Below are positions 43,914 through 53,600 of a DNA stretch of 64,000 nucleotides, piece by piece. The translations under genes were made by a program, and so were the position numbers. Position 1 is the stretch's first letter; each line of letters begins with the position of its first letter. Source of the DNA: Eutreptiella sp. 'Long Island Sound 2002' (lineage: Eukaryota > Euglenozoa > Euglenophyceae > Eutreptiales > Eutreptiaceae). The DNA is taken from contig OZ038379.1 in NCBI GenBank assembly GCA_964036045.1, positions 73,799,992 to 73,863,991 on the forward strand, given 5' to 3'. Below the pieces are notes generated by a model that worked only from the letters and a program-made list of their open reading frames with translations, searched no databases and had not been told where the DNA came from.

Positions 43914-44380
43914 TCAGACCCCGCCCTATGGGCACCCACCGCACCAATACCTGGTTCACAGCCGGAGAAATGGTCCGCAGGATTGGTGAGGACACCTACC
44001 GCATCAAGGTGGGTCACGGACAGTTCCTGGAGCGCCACGAAAGTCAACTCCGTGTGCGGGAACCCGACCTCCGTGGCCAGCATGTGTCCCTGAGCTACGC
44101 CGCACATGAGGCCGATTCGGACGACGACTATGCTGAGCAGGACAACTATACAGTTGAGAGGATCCTTGCTCAGCGTCTGATCGCCTCGGCAGCCGGAGGC
44201 CTCGAGTTCAAGGTCCGTTGGCGAGGCTATGGGCCGTCCAACGATACCTGGGAACCCGTCTCCTCGTTCGTGCCGCGGGTTAACACTCCCTTCATGGAGT
44301 ACATCCGCAAGCACAAGACCGAGATCCATGTCTCGGACTTGGCAGCACTCACCCGGGCGAATGCAGCCAGGCGTGCCTGA
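43748..44380 (+). pseudogene. TE4 integrase C-terminus: GPY/F-like region and chromodomain
   Basis: This continues integrase in another frame: IDAKEFFARQEATARD coiled region, FRVGDPVWVIRPRPMGTHRT and WFTAGEMVRRIGEDTYRIKV (GPY/F-like, about 43,888-44,007), then an acidic DSDDDYAEQDNY. The chromodomain follows: YTVERILAQRLI, EFKVRWRGYGPSNDTWEPVS and FVPR (about 44,150-44,285). Its aromatic residues match the methyl-lysine cage of HP1-type domains, which in chromoviruses targets integration to modified chromatin. It stops at TGA 44,378-44,380. Only a single-base deletion separates it from the integrase core. Confidence 0.88.
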
Positions 44381-45555
44381 TCAGCGCCCTGAGCTCTCCC
44401 CTGATGCATTTTGAGCGCTTGTGAGGTCGACGGATCGTCCCTTACTTGCTTGCTCTCCTACATCTTCCGGTGACCTGCCATCAGAGTGGCCATATACCCC
44501 CCCCTGCTCAATCCAGGGGAGGATGGCCCCTCTCTTTCAATTATATTTGTCACTCCCCACCTGCTGAATCCTAGGGAAACCAGGTGGGGCGACTGACCTT
44601 CATATTTTCTGAGCTCTTGGGGCCTTGAAGCCCATACCACGTTGCGCAACGGATGCCGCTGTCATCGGCATTGCGATTTTTTGGTGTGTGATCTGGTCCC
44701 ATGGCACTTGCGGGATCCGGACCAGTCTACGTGTGTCGCGACTATATATGGCCTGAATTCAGGCGTTTTCCTATCCATCCTCCTGCATATGCCTTATCCT
44801 AACCGGGGCGTGGTTTGGCGCTCTATCGAGAGTGTGTTTACACGCCTATTACCCCGTCTCTTGCTTGTTTTTCTACCCCCCAGGATATGTGCATCTGTAT
44901 GTTTAGTCTTGTCAGCCCATCACTGAAGTATGGACTGTTTTTCCCCCCGAGGGGATGCCAAACGGCATACGAAGGCGCCCTGAGTCGCCGTTTACATGCT
45001 TTTACTTAAGGTCCAGCCTGGACCAGTACCTAAGTACAGATTCTTCTGTTTGAGTGCCCGTGATACCGTGTGCCCTTTTCGCTGTGATGTGGAGAACCTG
45101 ATGGCGCCAGGCGGGAAGCCCAGTAGCCTGACTAGACTCCCAGCTGTCCGCCACTGGCAGTCCCAGTGTGAGCCTGCCGACTCGCAGACGCACTTGCAGT
45201 CGGATGGGGAAGGTTTGTCTGGGGAACTGGTGGTTTGAGGAGTCAACGCCTCCGCCCAAACTGCATGGGGACTCCCTCATCTATGGCCTTCGTGGTAATA
45301 GGGCGAGGGAAAAGACGGCCTTGATGCCCGATCCCTTAAGGAGGAGCTCGCTCGGCTGTACCACTCTGGACTCGCGTCGTGGATATGGACATGGTGCGCC
45401 CGAGGGAGGACCCGTGGGGACTCTCCCCGAGCTGGCGGGCCTTGGGAAGCTTGCGGTAGCCTGATGGATCTTTGTGGTCGCTTTCGAGCTGTGGGACCAC
45501 CTCGGTCGTCGTGTGACGCCTATGTTGGCCGTGTATGCCACTGCCACTGTGGTGG

Positions 45556-45567
45556 TGACCGTAGCAG
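45556..45567 (+). repeat. Target duplication of the nested short element, left copy
   Basis: TGACCGTAGCAG, identical to 45,848-45,859. Confidence 0.8.
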
Positions 45568-45847
45568 TGGTGGTGAGAGATACTCCACACGGCTCGGCAG
45601 CCCCCAGAGCTGCCGTCCAAAGGAGGGGGCATGTGGCCCTACCCATGGACACATGTGGGGACACCCTCCCACCTGGGACACATGGACCGGGTGGCCGCGA
45701 CTATGCCTTCCCAAGCACATGCGGGAGCGGCTCAGGAGGCACCTGACATAGGGCAGTGGGAGGGACAGGACGTCCCCTTGGTAAGACCTTCTTCCTGCAA
45801 CGTCAAAGGAGGCATCCCGAGCTCCTGAAGATACCTATCTACCTACC
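45568..45847 (+). mobile_element. 280-bp short interspersed element with CTAC-type tail, nested in TE4
   Basis: The sequence is flanked by a perfect 12-bp direct repeat TGACCGTAGCAG at 45,556-45,567 and 45,848-45,859. It ends in CTATCTACCTACC, a short tandem tail. A second copy lies at 56,484-56,766 on the minus strand and a 68-bp copy at 53,043-53,110. Target duplication, tail and 5' truncation are hallmarks of LINE-driven retrotransposition. No polymerase III boxes were recognised, so it may be a truncated LINE rather than a SINE. Confidence 0.8.
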
Positions 45848-45859
45848 TGACCGTAGCAG
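45848..45859 (+). repeat. Target duplication of the nested short element, right copy
   Basis: TGACCGTAGCAG directly after the CTAC-rich tail. Confidence 0.8.
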
Positions 45860-46121
45860 CCGGCACCCGGTGCGCCTGGTATGGGTTAACGGGTCCTTTG
45901 GATGCCGAACAATCGCCGCCAGGACCCAGGACTTGATACTTGATACTGTACTTGCAGTTACTAACGGCTACAGCACCGTACCTGTCTTACTGTGGGATTT
46001 GGGCAGCCTAACCTGCGAATCAGCCTGAAGTGAGGTTTGACACCCCCCCCCTTCAGGAAATGGTCCTGGGTACCCGCTGCCATGCGTGGGTGTTATCGAG
46101 CCCCCCCCCGGGGTTTGCTCT

Positions 46122-46132
46122 AAGGAGGGGGG
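46122..46132 (+). promoter_or_regulatory. TE4 polypurine tract
   Basis: AAGGAGGGGGG directly abuts the TG of the 3' LTR. Such tracts prime plus-strand DNA synthesis. Confidence 0.85.
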
Positions 46133-48915
46133 TGAAGCGGTACCCAGAACCCCATGGCTAGAGTAGGGCATACAACCGGTCCCCGGTCCACTAACCCCAT
46201 GTACGGAAAGGAAGAAGGGTCTCCGGTCCACTAACCCCATGTACGGAAGGGAGGACGTCCGTTGACGCCCGGTGCGAGCCTGGCGGGAGCGTGTTCCGTG
46301 CCGCAAAGCCCCGCATCGGCAACCGATGCCTCGCCAGCGGAGATTCCTATATCAGAATATCAGGAATCAACAGGGTTTTATTTCCATATTGTTTCCGTCA
46401 ATTTTTACGCTTCCGTTCTGATATTCACTGTTTTGACAGCTGGCGGTTAGTTCGCGACTTTAGCGTAACCGCCAGTTTAACTGTTATATACAGATATTTT
46501 AGCGCCATCCGTGACGAAGACTCTGAAGTCTTCAGGAATTGCATTGATGCATCTGCAATTTTCACATTGTACACTCGCAACCTTAATCCGAATTTTTCAG
46601 GATGTCGAAATCGGGTTTTCGACTTCGACATCCCCGCACTTGATTTGACCTCTTTCGAGTGGACCTACGTGCTTCCCTATGCACGAATCAACTTTCCTTT
46701 TGTCTTGCCCTCCATTTGTCTTAGAGATATGGACAAAACAAAGTTGATTCGTGAGGCCACTTGTGAGGGTCATATCTCGTGCCGCTTGCGAAAAATGACA
46801 ATAAGGAAACGTGGGATGTATTCACAATACTCCCGGCGTAATTGAGAAAGCTTTATATGCCTTGCGTCTGCACACGTGCGCGCTAGCGTAATGGATCATG
46901 GTCAAGAGGGTAGAGTTTGCGTTATAACTCGTTGGCCATGATATTGCGTGCGTTAAAATAACTTTCGAGTGTAGCGCGCGAGTGTTGGTGTTGCATAGGA
47001 ACTTTCCTTGAGTTCCTATGAGCGATTGACACAAAGTTATGCCCTTGGAGGGGCATGACATATCGTGGGGGGAGCTACATTTTTGGGCAATATGTGGTAT
47101 GTGCCATGTGTTGTATTGCGTGCCCATTTAGCGGGTTTGGCTAAGAGCGATACACCGACCAATGGACCTCATATTGAACGAGGCCCTTCCTTATACTCCC
47201 CACAATCAATTGCGAGCCTAACCTTCGTGGAGGAAAGCTTGTGTGGCGATCCCAAAGCGATGCGTTGGGAGCAAGGTGTGTGTTTTGCAATTTTCAAAAT
47301 TTTCATGTGCCCACTTGGGAAGTAGCGCTCGTGACCTTTCAAAGCGCCCCAAGTGGAGCACATATGTGGAATCGGAGGTCATTGGTGTCAAGTCATTCTG
47401 TTTCGAAGGATTTGTCGATTACTCAACCCAAGCCGAAGTTATTATAATATACTTGTGCGCCTTTCAAGGCACTTTTGGGTTTTTTTCGCCAATATTGCTG
47501 TTTTTTGCCCGTCATGATGTCAAGTGGCGACCGTTTATCTCAACGTTGCGCCCAATTGACACCATGACCCAAGTATGTCTTGAGGGTACATACTTCAGGT
47601 CCCAAAATATCATGAACCCGGCGAATAACTCTTCTTGGGCTTGGCACACTGTGGCCGCCATGTTAGCAATTTGGGACTATCCCAAATCATGGGCTCACTT
47701 GGCGACCCTGCCATTCCCAAAACCGGAGGAGTTGGGCGACGCCCAAAAGATATTTTGGACAGATATGACTTGATACCAATCCTATGGCACACTCCGGTCC
47801 AAGTCGGGCATGTGCCTCATTTGCCCAAACCATGAGTGTGCGCATTTTCGGCCATTTTGAGCAATTTTCGACTTTTTCTGCCCGCCGTGCACTATGTTCA
47901 GCCCACCCGTGCACGCCGGACGCATGGACCAATGGACCATATATGACATGGGTATTATGTATATTGGTCCCCATGGTTCACACACCACGTGGGCGAAGCG
48001 GAGCAACCTTCGTTAAGGCGCTAGCCCAAAGTGAGTGTGGACAATTTTGCCATTTTGGCATTTGTGGACCCAATTGGGATTGTCACCACGTTGTTGTACA
48101 CTCAGATTGAGTCCTAGGTCCTGCCTCCTATCCTGTGGGTCATTGGCCTTGCCCTGGCCGGGCGAGCCATGCGTGGGAATGACGCCAATTTGGGTGATCT
48201 TGGCATCATGACCCCACTTGACGAACCCGTGGTGCCCTGATGCCGGAACCTCAGAGAGAAGCAGGTTGGGTGAGGGCTCCAAGTAGTTGATATTCGAAGG
48301 GCATAGGGTCAGTTGCCTCGTCCCTACCCCTGGCGGTCTCCGGACGAGGGGTCAATTTTGGAGATTTTTGAGCTAATTTCAGTTTGGGCTGAAACAGCCC
48401 ATTTTCAGCTACCAACTCCTAGGGGATAATGGCGTAGCCATATCTGTAGCTCAGAGAGGTGTTGGGACCTGCCGTTAAGGGTGCATGGGGGGTCATTGTC
48501 GATTGGCCTCGGAGCACCTTGGTTCCCGGGGACTTGCCTGTGGCTGGGCGGGACACCTCCCCTATTGGCAGGGTTTCAGGGTCCGGACTGAGCAGGGCAT
48601 GGGTTGTGTTTGAGCCCCCGCCCCCACCAGCCACTGAGAGGGTCGGACCTGGGATTGGGATACGAGTTGGGACTGAGTGTCTATTGTCCTGTTATGCCCT
48701 TAGCCCAGTCCAGTCTTAACCCCATGTGTACATATCTTGATGTGTTGCTGTACATACTTTTGCTCCCTTGATTCAGAGTGCCAAGGATCCTGAAACGCTT
48801 TCTCACATGACACGAGCGTAATGATGCCCTTGTGAGCGTAGTGCTTTGCCTGCCTGCTCACCTGTGCGTGTCCACCGCAGCATCCCGTGGCCAGGCCCCC
48901 CACGGGAACGCGTCA
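46133..48915 (+). repeat. TE4 3' LTR (2,783 bp)
   Basis: TG...CA ends and colinear with the 5' LTR. It lacks about 249 bp present there: CACCACG (48,084-48,090) joins directly to TTGTTGTACACTCAG. Scattered substitutions separate the two LTRs, for example AACCGGTGTACGG against AACCGGTCCCCGG. Confidence 0.92.
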
Positions 48916-48919
48916 CTAC
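48916..48919 (+). other. TE4 target site duplication, right copy (CTAC)
   Basis: Follows the terminal CA of the 3' LTR and matches 30,371-30,374. Ty3/gypsy elements usually give 5 bp; only 4 match here. Confidence 0.65.
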
Positions 48920-49284
48920 TACAGGGGAGGGGTGGCCAAAAGCTATGAGGCGTGTAAACGCCTGTTTGGTAGACGGCGTAAACCTGGACTACCACTGCCA
49001 CTGCCCTCCAGAAACCCTGATAAAATATCTGGAAACAGGCGGAACAGTGACACACTCACTACAGGTCCTACACTAACTACAGTGGCACCCGCCTTCGAAG
49101 GGTGAGCAAACACAGCTGTTCTCTAGCCCTGACCCAGGCCTACCACTCCCACACTCACACGATACCTGGCGTTGTTCATGCTGAGTTCACGGGCTCTAGT
49201 GGCCCCCCTGTGGGATTGCGAGAGAAAACAGCGCTACTAAGCTGCTCTGGCCTAACAGGGATGTCACAACACATTTCCCTGCTA
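48920..49284. other. Right flank of TE4, unidentified
   Basis: This should be the continuation of whatever TE4 inserted into near 30,370. No similarity to TE3 coding sequence was seen. Confidence 0.4.
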
Positions 49285-49343
49285 GGGCTTGGAAGATGAG
49301 GCTGCGGACACGGCTGCCCTTACTTACTTACTTACTTACTTTG
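49285..49343 (+). mobile_element. 3' end of a (TTAC)n-tailed short element, plus-strand copy
   Basis: GATGAGGCTGCGG and CGGCTGCCC precede five TTAC units (49,317-49,343). It matches the minus-strand 3' ends at 18,727 and 19,636. The 5' extent is unknown. Confidence 0.45.
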
Positions 49344-49890
49344 TATTTTTTTGCACGATTTATTTTGATTCATAGTCAAAACGGGAGGATCAATTTTTCT
49401 CCAGCCAAAGCTACAAGGGTGGTCGCTGTCCAGCTCAGCGTCATCCGTTTAGTGGACATGCTTCATGTGCCACCAGGGATATTTGTGTTTTTTGCTTGAC
49501 ACTCCCCATAAGTTTCGGCAGGTGTCCATCATCAGCAATACTGAAGGATGCACGCTGTGCGACACCGCCAACGTATGTGCTCCTTTTGTTAGGAAGGCAA
49601 CAACATTAGAAATGATTTCTCGAATCATCAATTAGATTTGCAAGGCTTGTTTAGAGCGCTGACTGTACGCCTGCACAAACATATGGTACAATGTGATCAA
49701 GTCAAGGCTGCATGCAATGTCACTCCAGTGTAGGTGCTGGCTTGATTTATAAATTCTACAATCATTACCTGGCTTTGGATGTGCAATGGACTGCTCTATG
49801 CGCGAGGCCTCGCGCAACGAACAGCTCGTTGCCCAAGAAAATGCATTTTTTGGACCCATTAGGAGCAGAAAAAGGGTCACATGGGTTGTT
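49344..49890. other. No feature recognised
   Basis: No coding or repeat structure that I can support. Confidence 0.3.
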
Positions 49891-49984
49891 CCTACTTAGC
49901 TAGGCTGACTGGGAATTGAACCCAGGACCTCTCAAAAAGGGGTGCTCCAGCCCCCTAGGGTGCGAACCACTAGGATAGCTAAGC
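49891..49984 (-). mobile_element. tRNA-like short repeat, copy 2
   Basis: The minus strand gives GCTTAGCTATCCTAGTGG (A-box region TAGTGGTTCGCACC), then CCTGGGTTCAATTCCCAG, a perfect 5-bp T-stem around TTCAATT, and GCTAAGTAGG. It aligns end to end with 22,068-22,161. The flanks of the two copies differ, so this ~94-bp unit is the mobile part. Confidence 0.5.
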
Positions 49985-51242
49985 ATTCATGAGAAAATAT
50001 GGAAGGGTGTATAGGCTCTGGATCCATGTCAGCGCCTGAGTCAGTCCAGGAAATAGTGTTTGATGCAAACAGTTTGGGGGTCAGGGGTCCACACAACATG
50101 TAAATTTTAGTGCTGGGTTTTTTAGGTCAAAATGCTTTGTCACCCTGTTTTGGATAGGCCAATACTAAGATAAAAATGCAGTCTGGCTCTAAGCATCTCC
50201 AAGGCAACTAAAATGTACCTTTCGTCATGGAAAAATCCTTTCCGACTCCCCCCTTGTGCTGTGGTGGCCACTAATGTCGCATGTTAAGGAGAAAAGGGTT
50301 CCAGCATCCTTTTAAAATTACTTATAATCTCCCTAACACCGTAAAGAGGGTGCTGCACCCGGGAAATCGCCAGTTTTTGCCTTGTCATAACAGACTCTTA
50401 CAGCCCCGACTGCGCTCAGAGGCGTCGCTTCGGCGGCTGTGGCTTGGTAGGGGGTTACAATGGGCATGCAATGTCATGGGATCATGCATTTCTCCCTCGT
50501 AATGGGAAAACGCAAAACTCAACGCAGGATACGGTCAGGGGACGCAATTTGGGTTCCTGCGGTACCTGCAAGCTGTACCTGTCCCGTCCTTATGGTGAGG
50601 GGGTGGCGCTGAAAATTCTTTGCTCCTTAATGAGGTCTTGGGATTCTGGAAGGTCTTCCTTGGGCTGTGGCTCCGCCTGAACGCGGCCTACTTCGCTCCG
50701 CCTCACACGGACATCTGAGCAGAAAAGATGCAAGGGATGAGGGCCTGATTTATGCGCAACGATTGAGGATAGACCGAAATCTGTCAAATGAGGTCCGAGA
50801 TTTTTTCTGAGGGTACACACCTATCCAGAATGTCTATGTGCGTTAAATGCAAATTTTTACGCATTTTCATCATATCAGAGAAAGTTTTAAATTCCTGGAT
50901 TCATACGCAGATAAAGGCGGCGCGCAGGGGGGCGTCCTAATTCACGGCCGGAAAAGCCAAGAAAAAAATAAGATTATAACGGTATGTCACGTAATAATGA
51001 CGAGAAATAATGACAAGAAATGACGAAACATAGATGGAATAATACACGCAGAGATTCCAGACATGCTTATAGCAAAAGTCAAGAATCAAGAATTAAAAAA
51101 TTCAATAAAAGTTCAAAGAGAAAGGTATAAATGTACAGGTTGTATTTGCTTCGCATGCAGCATACACATTGCTTGTCTCGTCTTACCGTTGACGACCCAT
51201 GTAGCACCGCAAACATAGAGTAGAGGGATTGCTTAGCAGATT
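49985..51242. other. No feature recognised
   Basis: Mixed AT-rich sequence. The stretch 50,400-50,700 is more GC-rich but no frame is convincing. Confidence 0.3.
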
Positions 51243-51372
51243 GCAAGATGATTAGAGGTGAGATTAAGGCAAAACGAATGGTCTTCGGCCAGGGAATGGT
51301 TGTCACGGGGGGCTACCAGTCCTGTCCTCCGATGCAATGCAGGGCAGCTGTGACAACTGCTCTTACACACCC
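51243..51372 (+). ncRNA. Putative structured RNA element, copy 1
   Basis: It pairs with a second copy at 63,655-63,782. Arms GTTGTCACGG (51,299-51,308) and CTGTGACAAC (51,348-51,357) form a 10-bp stem with one G-U pair. A small hairpin GGTC-TTC-GGCC lies just upstream. Relative to copy 2, one stem pair changes from T-A to C-G and another from G-C to G-U, which fits selection on structure. No known RNA family was recognised, and a mobile element is an alternative. Confidence 0.4.
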
Positions 51373-51539
51373 ATCTCCCTCTTTCTGTTGCACTGATCAG
51401 TCAACCATTGGGCTCCGCCACATTCCACCACATTCCCTCTCTGTCAGCGTCAGTCCCTATATGGCGCCAAGACAGCAAGCTCAGAACGCTGTGCACGCAA
51501 TCAGAGCAATCCTCGTCCGTCCTGGTCTCATCATCACTG

Positions 51540-51898
51540 CATCGCCTCAGGTTCCTCCTCTTTGCTGCTTCACCGCCTCTCCTCGGCCTCGTCCTCTTGG
51601 CTGCTGCACCGCATTCCCATGGCCTCGTCCACATGTGTGCATCTCTGCATCACCTGGGCCTTGTCTTCATCATCGTCTCACTGCATCTCCTCGCCCCCTC
51701 CTCATCTCCGCTTCTCTGCATCATCGGGGCCTTGCCCTCATGGCCGCTGTTCTGCATCAGCGCGGCCGCACTCTCTGGTCTGCTTCTCTGCTTCCCCTAG
51801 GCTCTGCCACATCTATGCTGCACTCCTCGGCCTCATCCTCTGCCCTGACTCACTGCTCCTCCATGGTGTTGTCCCTGGTGCTGCTTCCGGACCTGTCT
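51540..51898 (+). repeat. CT-rich degenerate minisatellite
   Basis: Roughly 50-bp units with CTCCTCGGCCTCGTCCTC, TCTGCATCAC and CCCTCATGGC-like blocks. It matches the insert in the other minisatellite at 21,100-21,480. Confidence 0.6.
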
Positions 51899-51915
51899 GG
51901 GGGGGGGGGGGGGGG
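51899..51915 (+). repeat. Homopolymer run of 17 G
   Basis: Seventeen consecutive G. The length is likely to vary and may be imprecise in the assembly. Confidence 0.9.
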
Positions 51916-51935
51916 CTCCGCCTGGATGTTCTGCC

Positions 51936-52215
51936 CCGAACGATCCTGCCCAGGGCGTCTGGCCACTTTTCCCCGGATGATCCAGTGCTGAAGGGTGTGG
52001 CCGCTCCTTCTTGTTCTGCCCCGGATGATCCAGTCTGGGGCGTCTTCCGCCACTCTTCCCTGGTTATTCCAGTCCGGAAAGCAGCGGCTCCTGCAGCGTG
52101 ATCCGCCCCGGATGTACAAGTCGGGGGCGCCAGCCCGCCACTTGTCTCTGGGTGATCCAGTCCGGGGAGCGGCAGCTCCTGTTGCTTGGTGGTCCCCGAA
52201 TGATCCAGTCGAGGG
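51936..52215 (+). repeat. Hairpin minisatellite, second array
   Basis: About seven imperfect units of CCCCGGA-TGATCCAG-TCTGGGG type with GCGGCTCCTGC and GCCACTTGTCTC spacers, as at 20,876-22,020. It ends about 90 bp before copy B. Confidence 0.75.
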
Positions 52216-52581
52216 CGTCCCGTCAGATGATTCAGAAAACTGGGGAAAAGGTTTTTTTTCTTCGAAAATTGTTTTTTTCCGAGAATCAGAAGCCATCGCC
52301 ATAGCCATCGTTGAAGTAGCTCCAAAATGGAAAATGTCCTTGGCCTATTTCTATTGTGAGCACTCTTTTGACTAATTTTGCGTTCATGCTCACAAGTATA
52401 CAAAGTTAGCGTTTGCGCACGATTTTGAGGCCAGTTCGGATACAAATTGGCTGCACCATTCTGTATTTGATCGTTTTCTGCAAATTCAGCGATTTGGCGT
52501 ATACTATTTATAAACCACAGGATGTAGAATTTAAGATTTCCTGTTCCGACCAGGCCTGCTGTGTGTGCGCGCGCTCGTCTC

Positions 52582-53022
52582 ATGTTCCTGGTCGTGTTCG
52601 CGTGCTTTCTGTTCCCAAATCCCGGCCGATCATCTGAAGGTTCTTCCCAATGGGTGCTAATAGTGTTACTTCTATCCCGTTGCGGAAATGGAACCAAATT
52701 GGAAGCTAGGGCAACTACAGTGGATGATAGAAGGCCCGGAACTGCGATCTGGTTAAACCCTGCTGTGGTGCCCCCGCCCACACCAGCTGTCGTCCTTGAG
52801 GGGACTGGTACACGTCAATGGGTGTATATGCTTCGGCAGGGCCACGCCTACGTGCATGGGGGATCAAAAGTCCCTCGAAGCTGGAGGAGCCCTAGTGGAA
52901 GAGGAGTTGAAGTGGAAGTGGCTGATGTAGGCGCACCGGGCGGGATTAAAGTAACTCGGTCGTTGCTCCGCCATGAATGTCTTCTATTTCTCATCTTTGT
53001 CCATTGTTTGCTTTGGGTGTGA
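52582..53022 (+). CDS. Hypothetical secreted protein (146 aa) within copy B
   Basis: Starting at ATG 52,582, the first residues MFLVVFACFLFPNPGRSS look like a signal peptide: a hydrophobic core, then Pro/Gly and small residues. The body has VDDRRPGTAIWLNPAVVPPP, QGHAYVHGGSKVPRSWR and GVEVEVADVGAPGG, and the end is hydrophobic (CLLFLIFVHCLLWV). I recognise no family. Copy A has the same 441-bp length with no net indel but at least two TGA stops and no ATG, so the frame is open only in B. It could be a chance open frame in a repeat. No promoter or intron signal was identified. Confidence 0.25.
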   Translation: MFLVVFACFLFPNPGRSSEGSSQWVLIVLLLSRCGNGTKLEARATTVDDRRPGTAIWLNPAVVPPPTPAVVLEGTGTRQWVYMLRQGHAYVHGGSKVPRSWRSPSGRGVEVEVADVGAPGGIKVTRSLLRHECLLFLIFVHCLLWV

Positions 53023-53042
53023 AAAATGTTAAATCAATCTTT

Positions 53043-53110
53043 CGTAGGTAGGTGGGTATCTTCGGGAGCTCGGAATGCCATCTTTGAGAATGCAAGAAGA
53101 CAGTCTTACC
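53043..53110 (-). mobile_element. 68-bp truncated copy of the CTAC-tailed short element
   Basis: On the minus strand it runs GGTAAGACTGTC to CACCTACCTACG, matching the last ~68 bases of the 280-bp element. AATCTTT flanks it on both sides (53,036-53,042 and 53,111-53,117). Copy A has a single AATCTTT at 8,183-8,189 and no insert, giving an empty site. Confidence 0.8.
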
Positions 53111-53507
53111 AATCTTTGGAGATGGTGTGTGCGTGGAACATGTTGTGTGCACGTACAGTGGGTGAACATGTTAAAGGTGGAGAAATGCACCTATGCCCTG
53201 GTTGCTAACCTCCTGTATGCCGTCCTACTTCGTTTACCTTCGGTGAATTCATATCATTGGTCGAACACGGTTGGTGATCCACTATCCCTCCTTTGTCAAC
53301 TTGCAGTGGGGCATGGGGACAGCTCATTTGGTTGGGCAATCGGGTGCAGAGATAATCCTCAATCAATGTCGGAGATTCTCACTTCAAGTGCATGCATGCT
53401 CTCATGGGTCATGACTAGGCAAAGGTCTCTCTCCATGTGCATGCTTCCATGGGTCACGTCTAGGCTATGCGCTCGCGATTGGGTTTTTGTAAGGTTTTCA
53501 CTCTGCG

Positions 53508-53600
53508 GCCATGGATTGGTTAGGTTCTCCCTCCTGGGCCATGGATTGGTTAGGTTCTCCCTCCCCGGCATGGATTGGTGAGGGTCTTTCTCTCAGGTCC
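53508..53600 (+). repeat. ~30-bp minisatellite in copy B
   Basis: Units GGCCATGGATTGGTTAGG plus TTCTCCCTCC, as in copy A at 8,578-8,680. Confidence 0.7.

Larger units (their letters stand above)
44381..46121 (+). other. TE4 3' non-coding region
   Basis: About 1.75 kb between the last codon and the polypurine tract. No ORF has support. It holds the nested 280-bp short element (45,568-45,847). C-runs and G-runs lie at 46,040-46,132. Confidence 0.7.
30375..48915 (+). mobile_element. TE4: complete but disabled giant Ty3/gypsy chromovirus (18.5 kb)
   Basis: Two long LTRs start TGAAGCGGTACCCAG and end GCGTCA. They are flanked by CTAC at 30,371-30,374 and 48,916-48,919, a 4-bp target duplication. 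The polypurine tract AAGGAGGGGGG abuts the 3' LTR. Internal order is leader, Gag, TAG, protease, RT, RNase H, integrase, GPY/F-like region, chromodomain, then 1.75 kb of non-coding DNA. The 18.5 kb length exceeds common Ty3/gypsy sizes. A 1,277-bp tandem duplication and a 280-bp nested element account for about 1.6 kb of it. The LTRs look mid-90s percent identical by eye, so the insertion is not fresh. Confidence 0.9.

Noticed and set aside
30375-48915. Treating TE4 as two elements because RT appears twice
   Set aside because: There is only one LTR pair, one Gag and one integrase. The second RT is an exact-offset tandem duplication inside pol.
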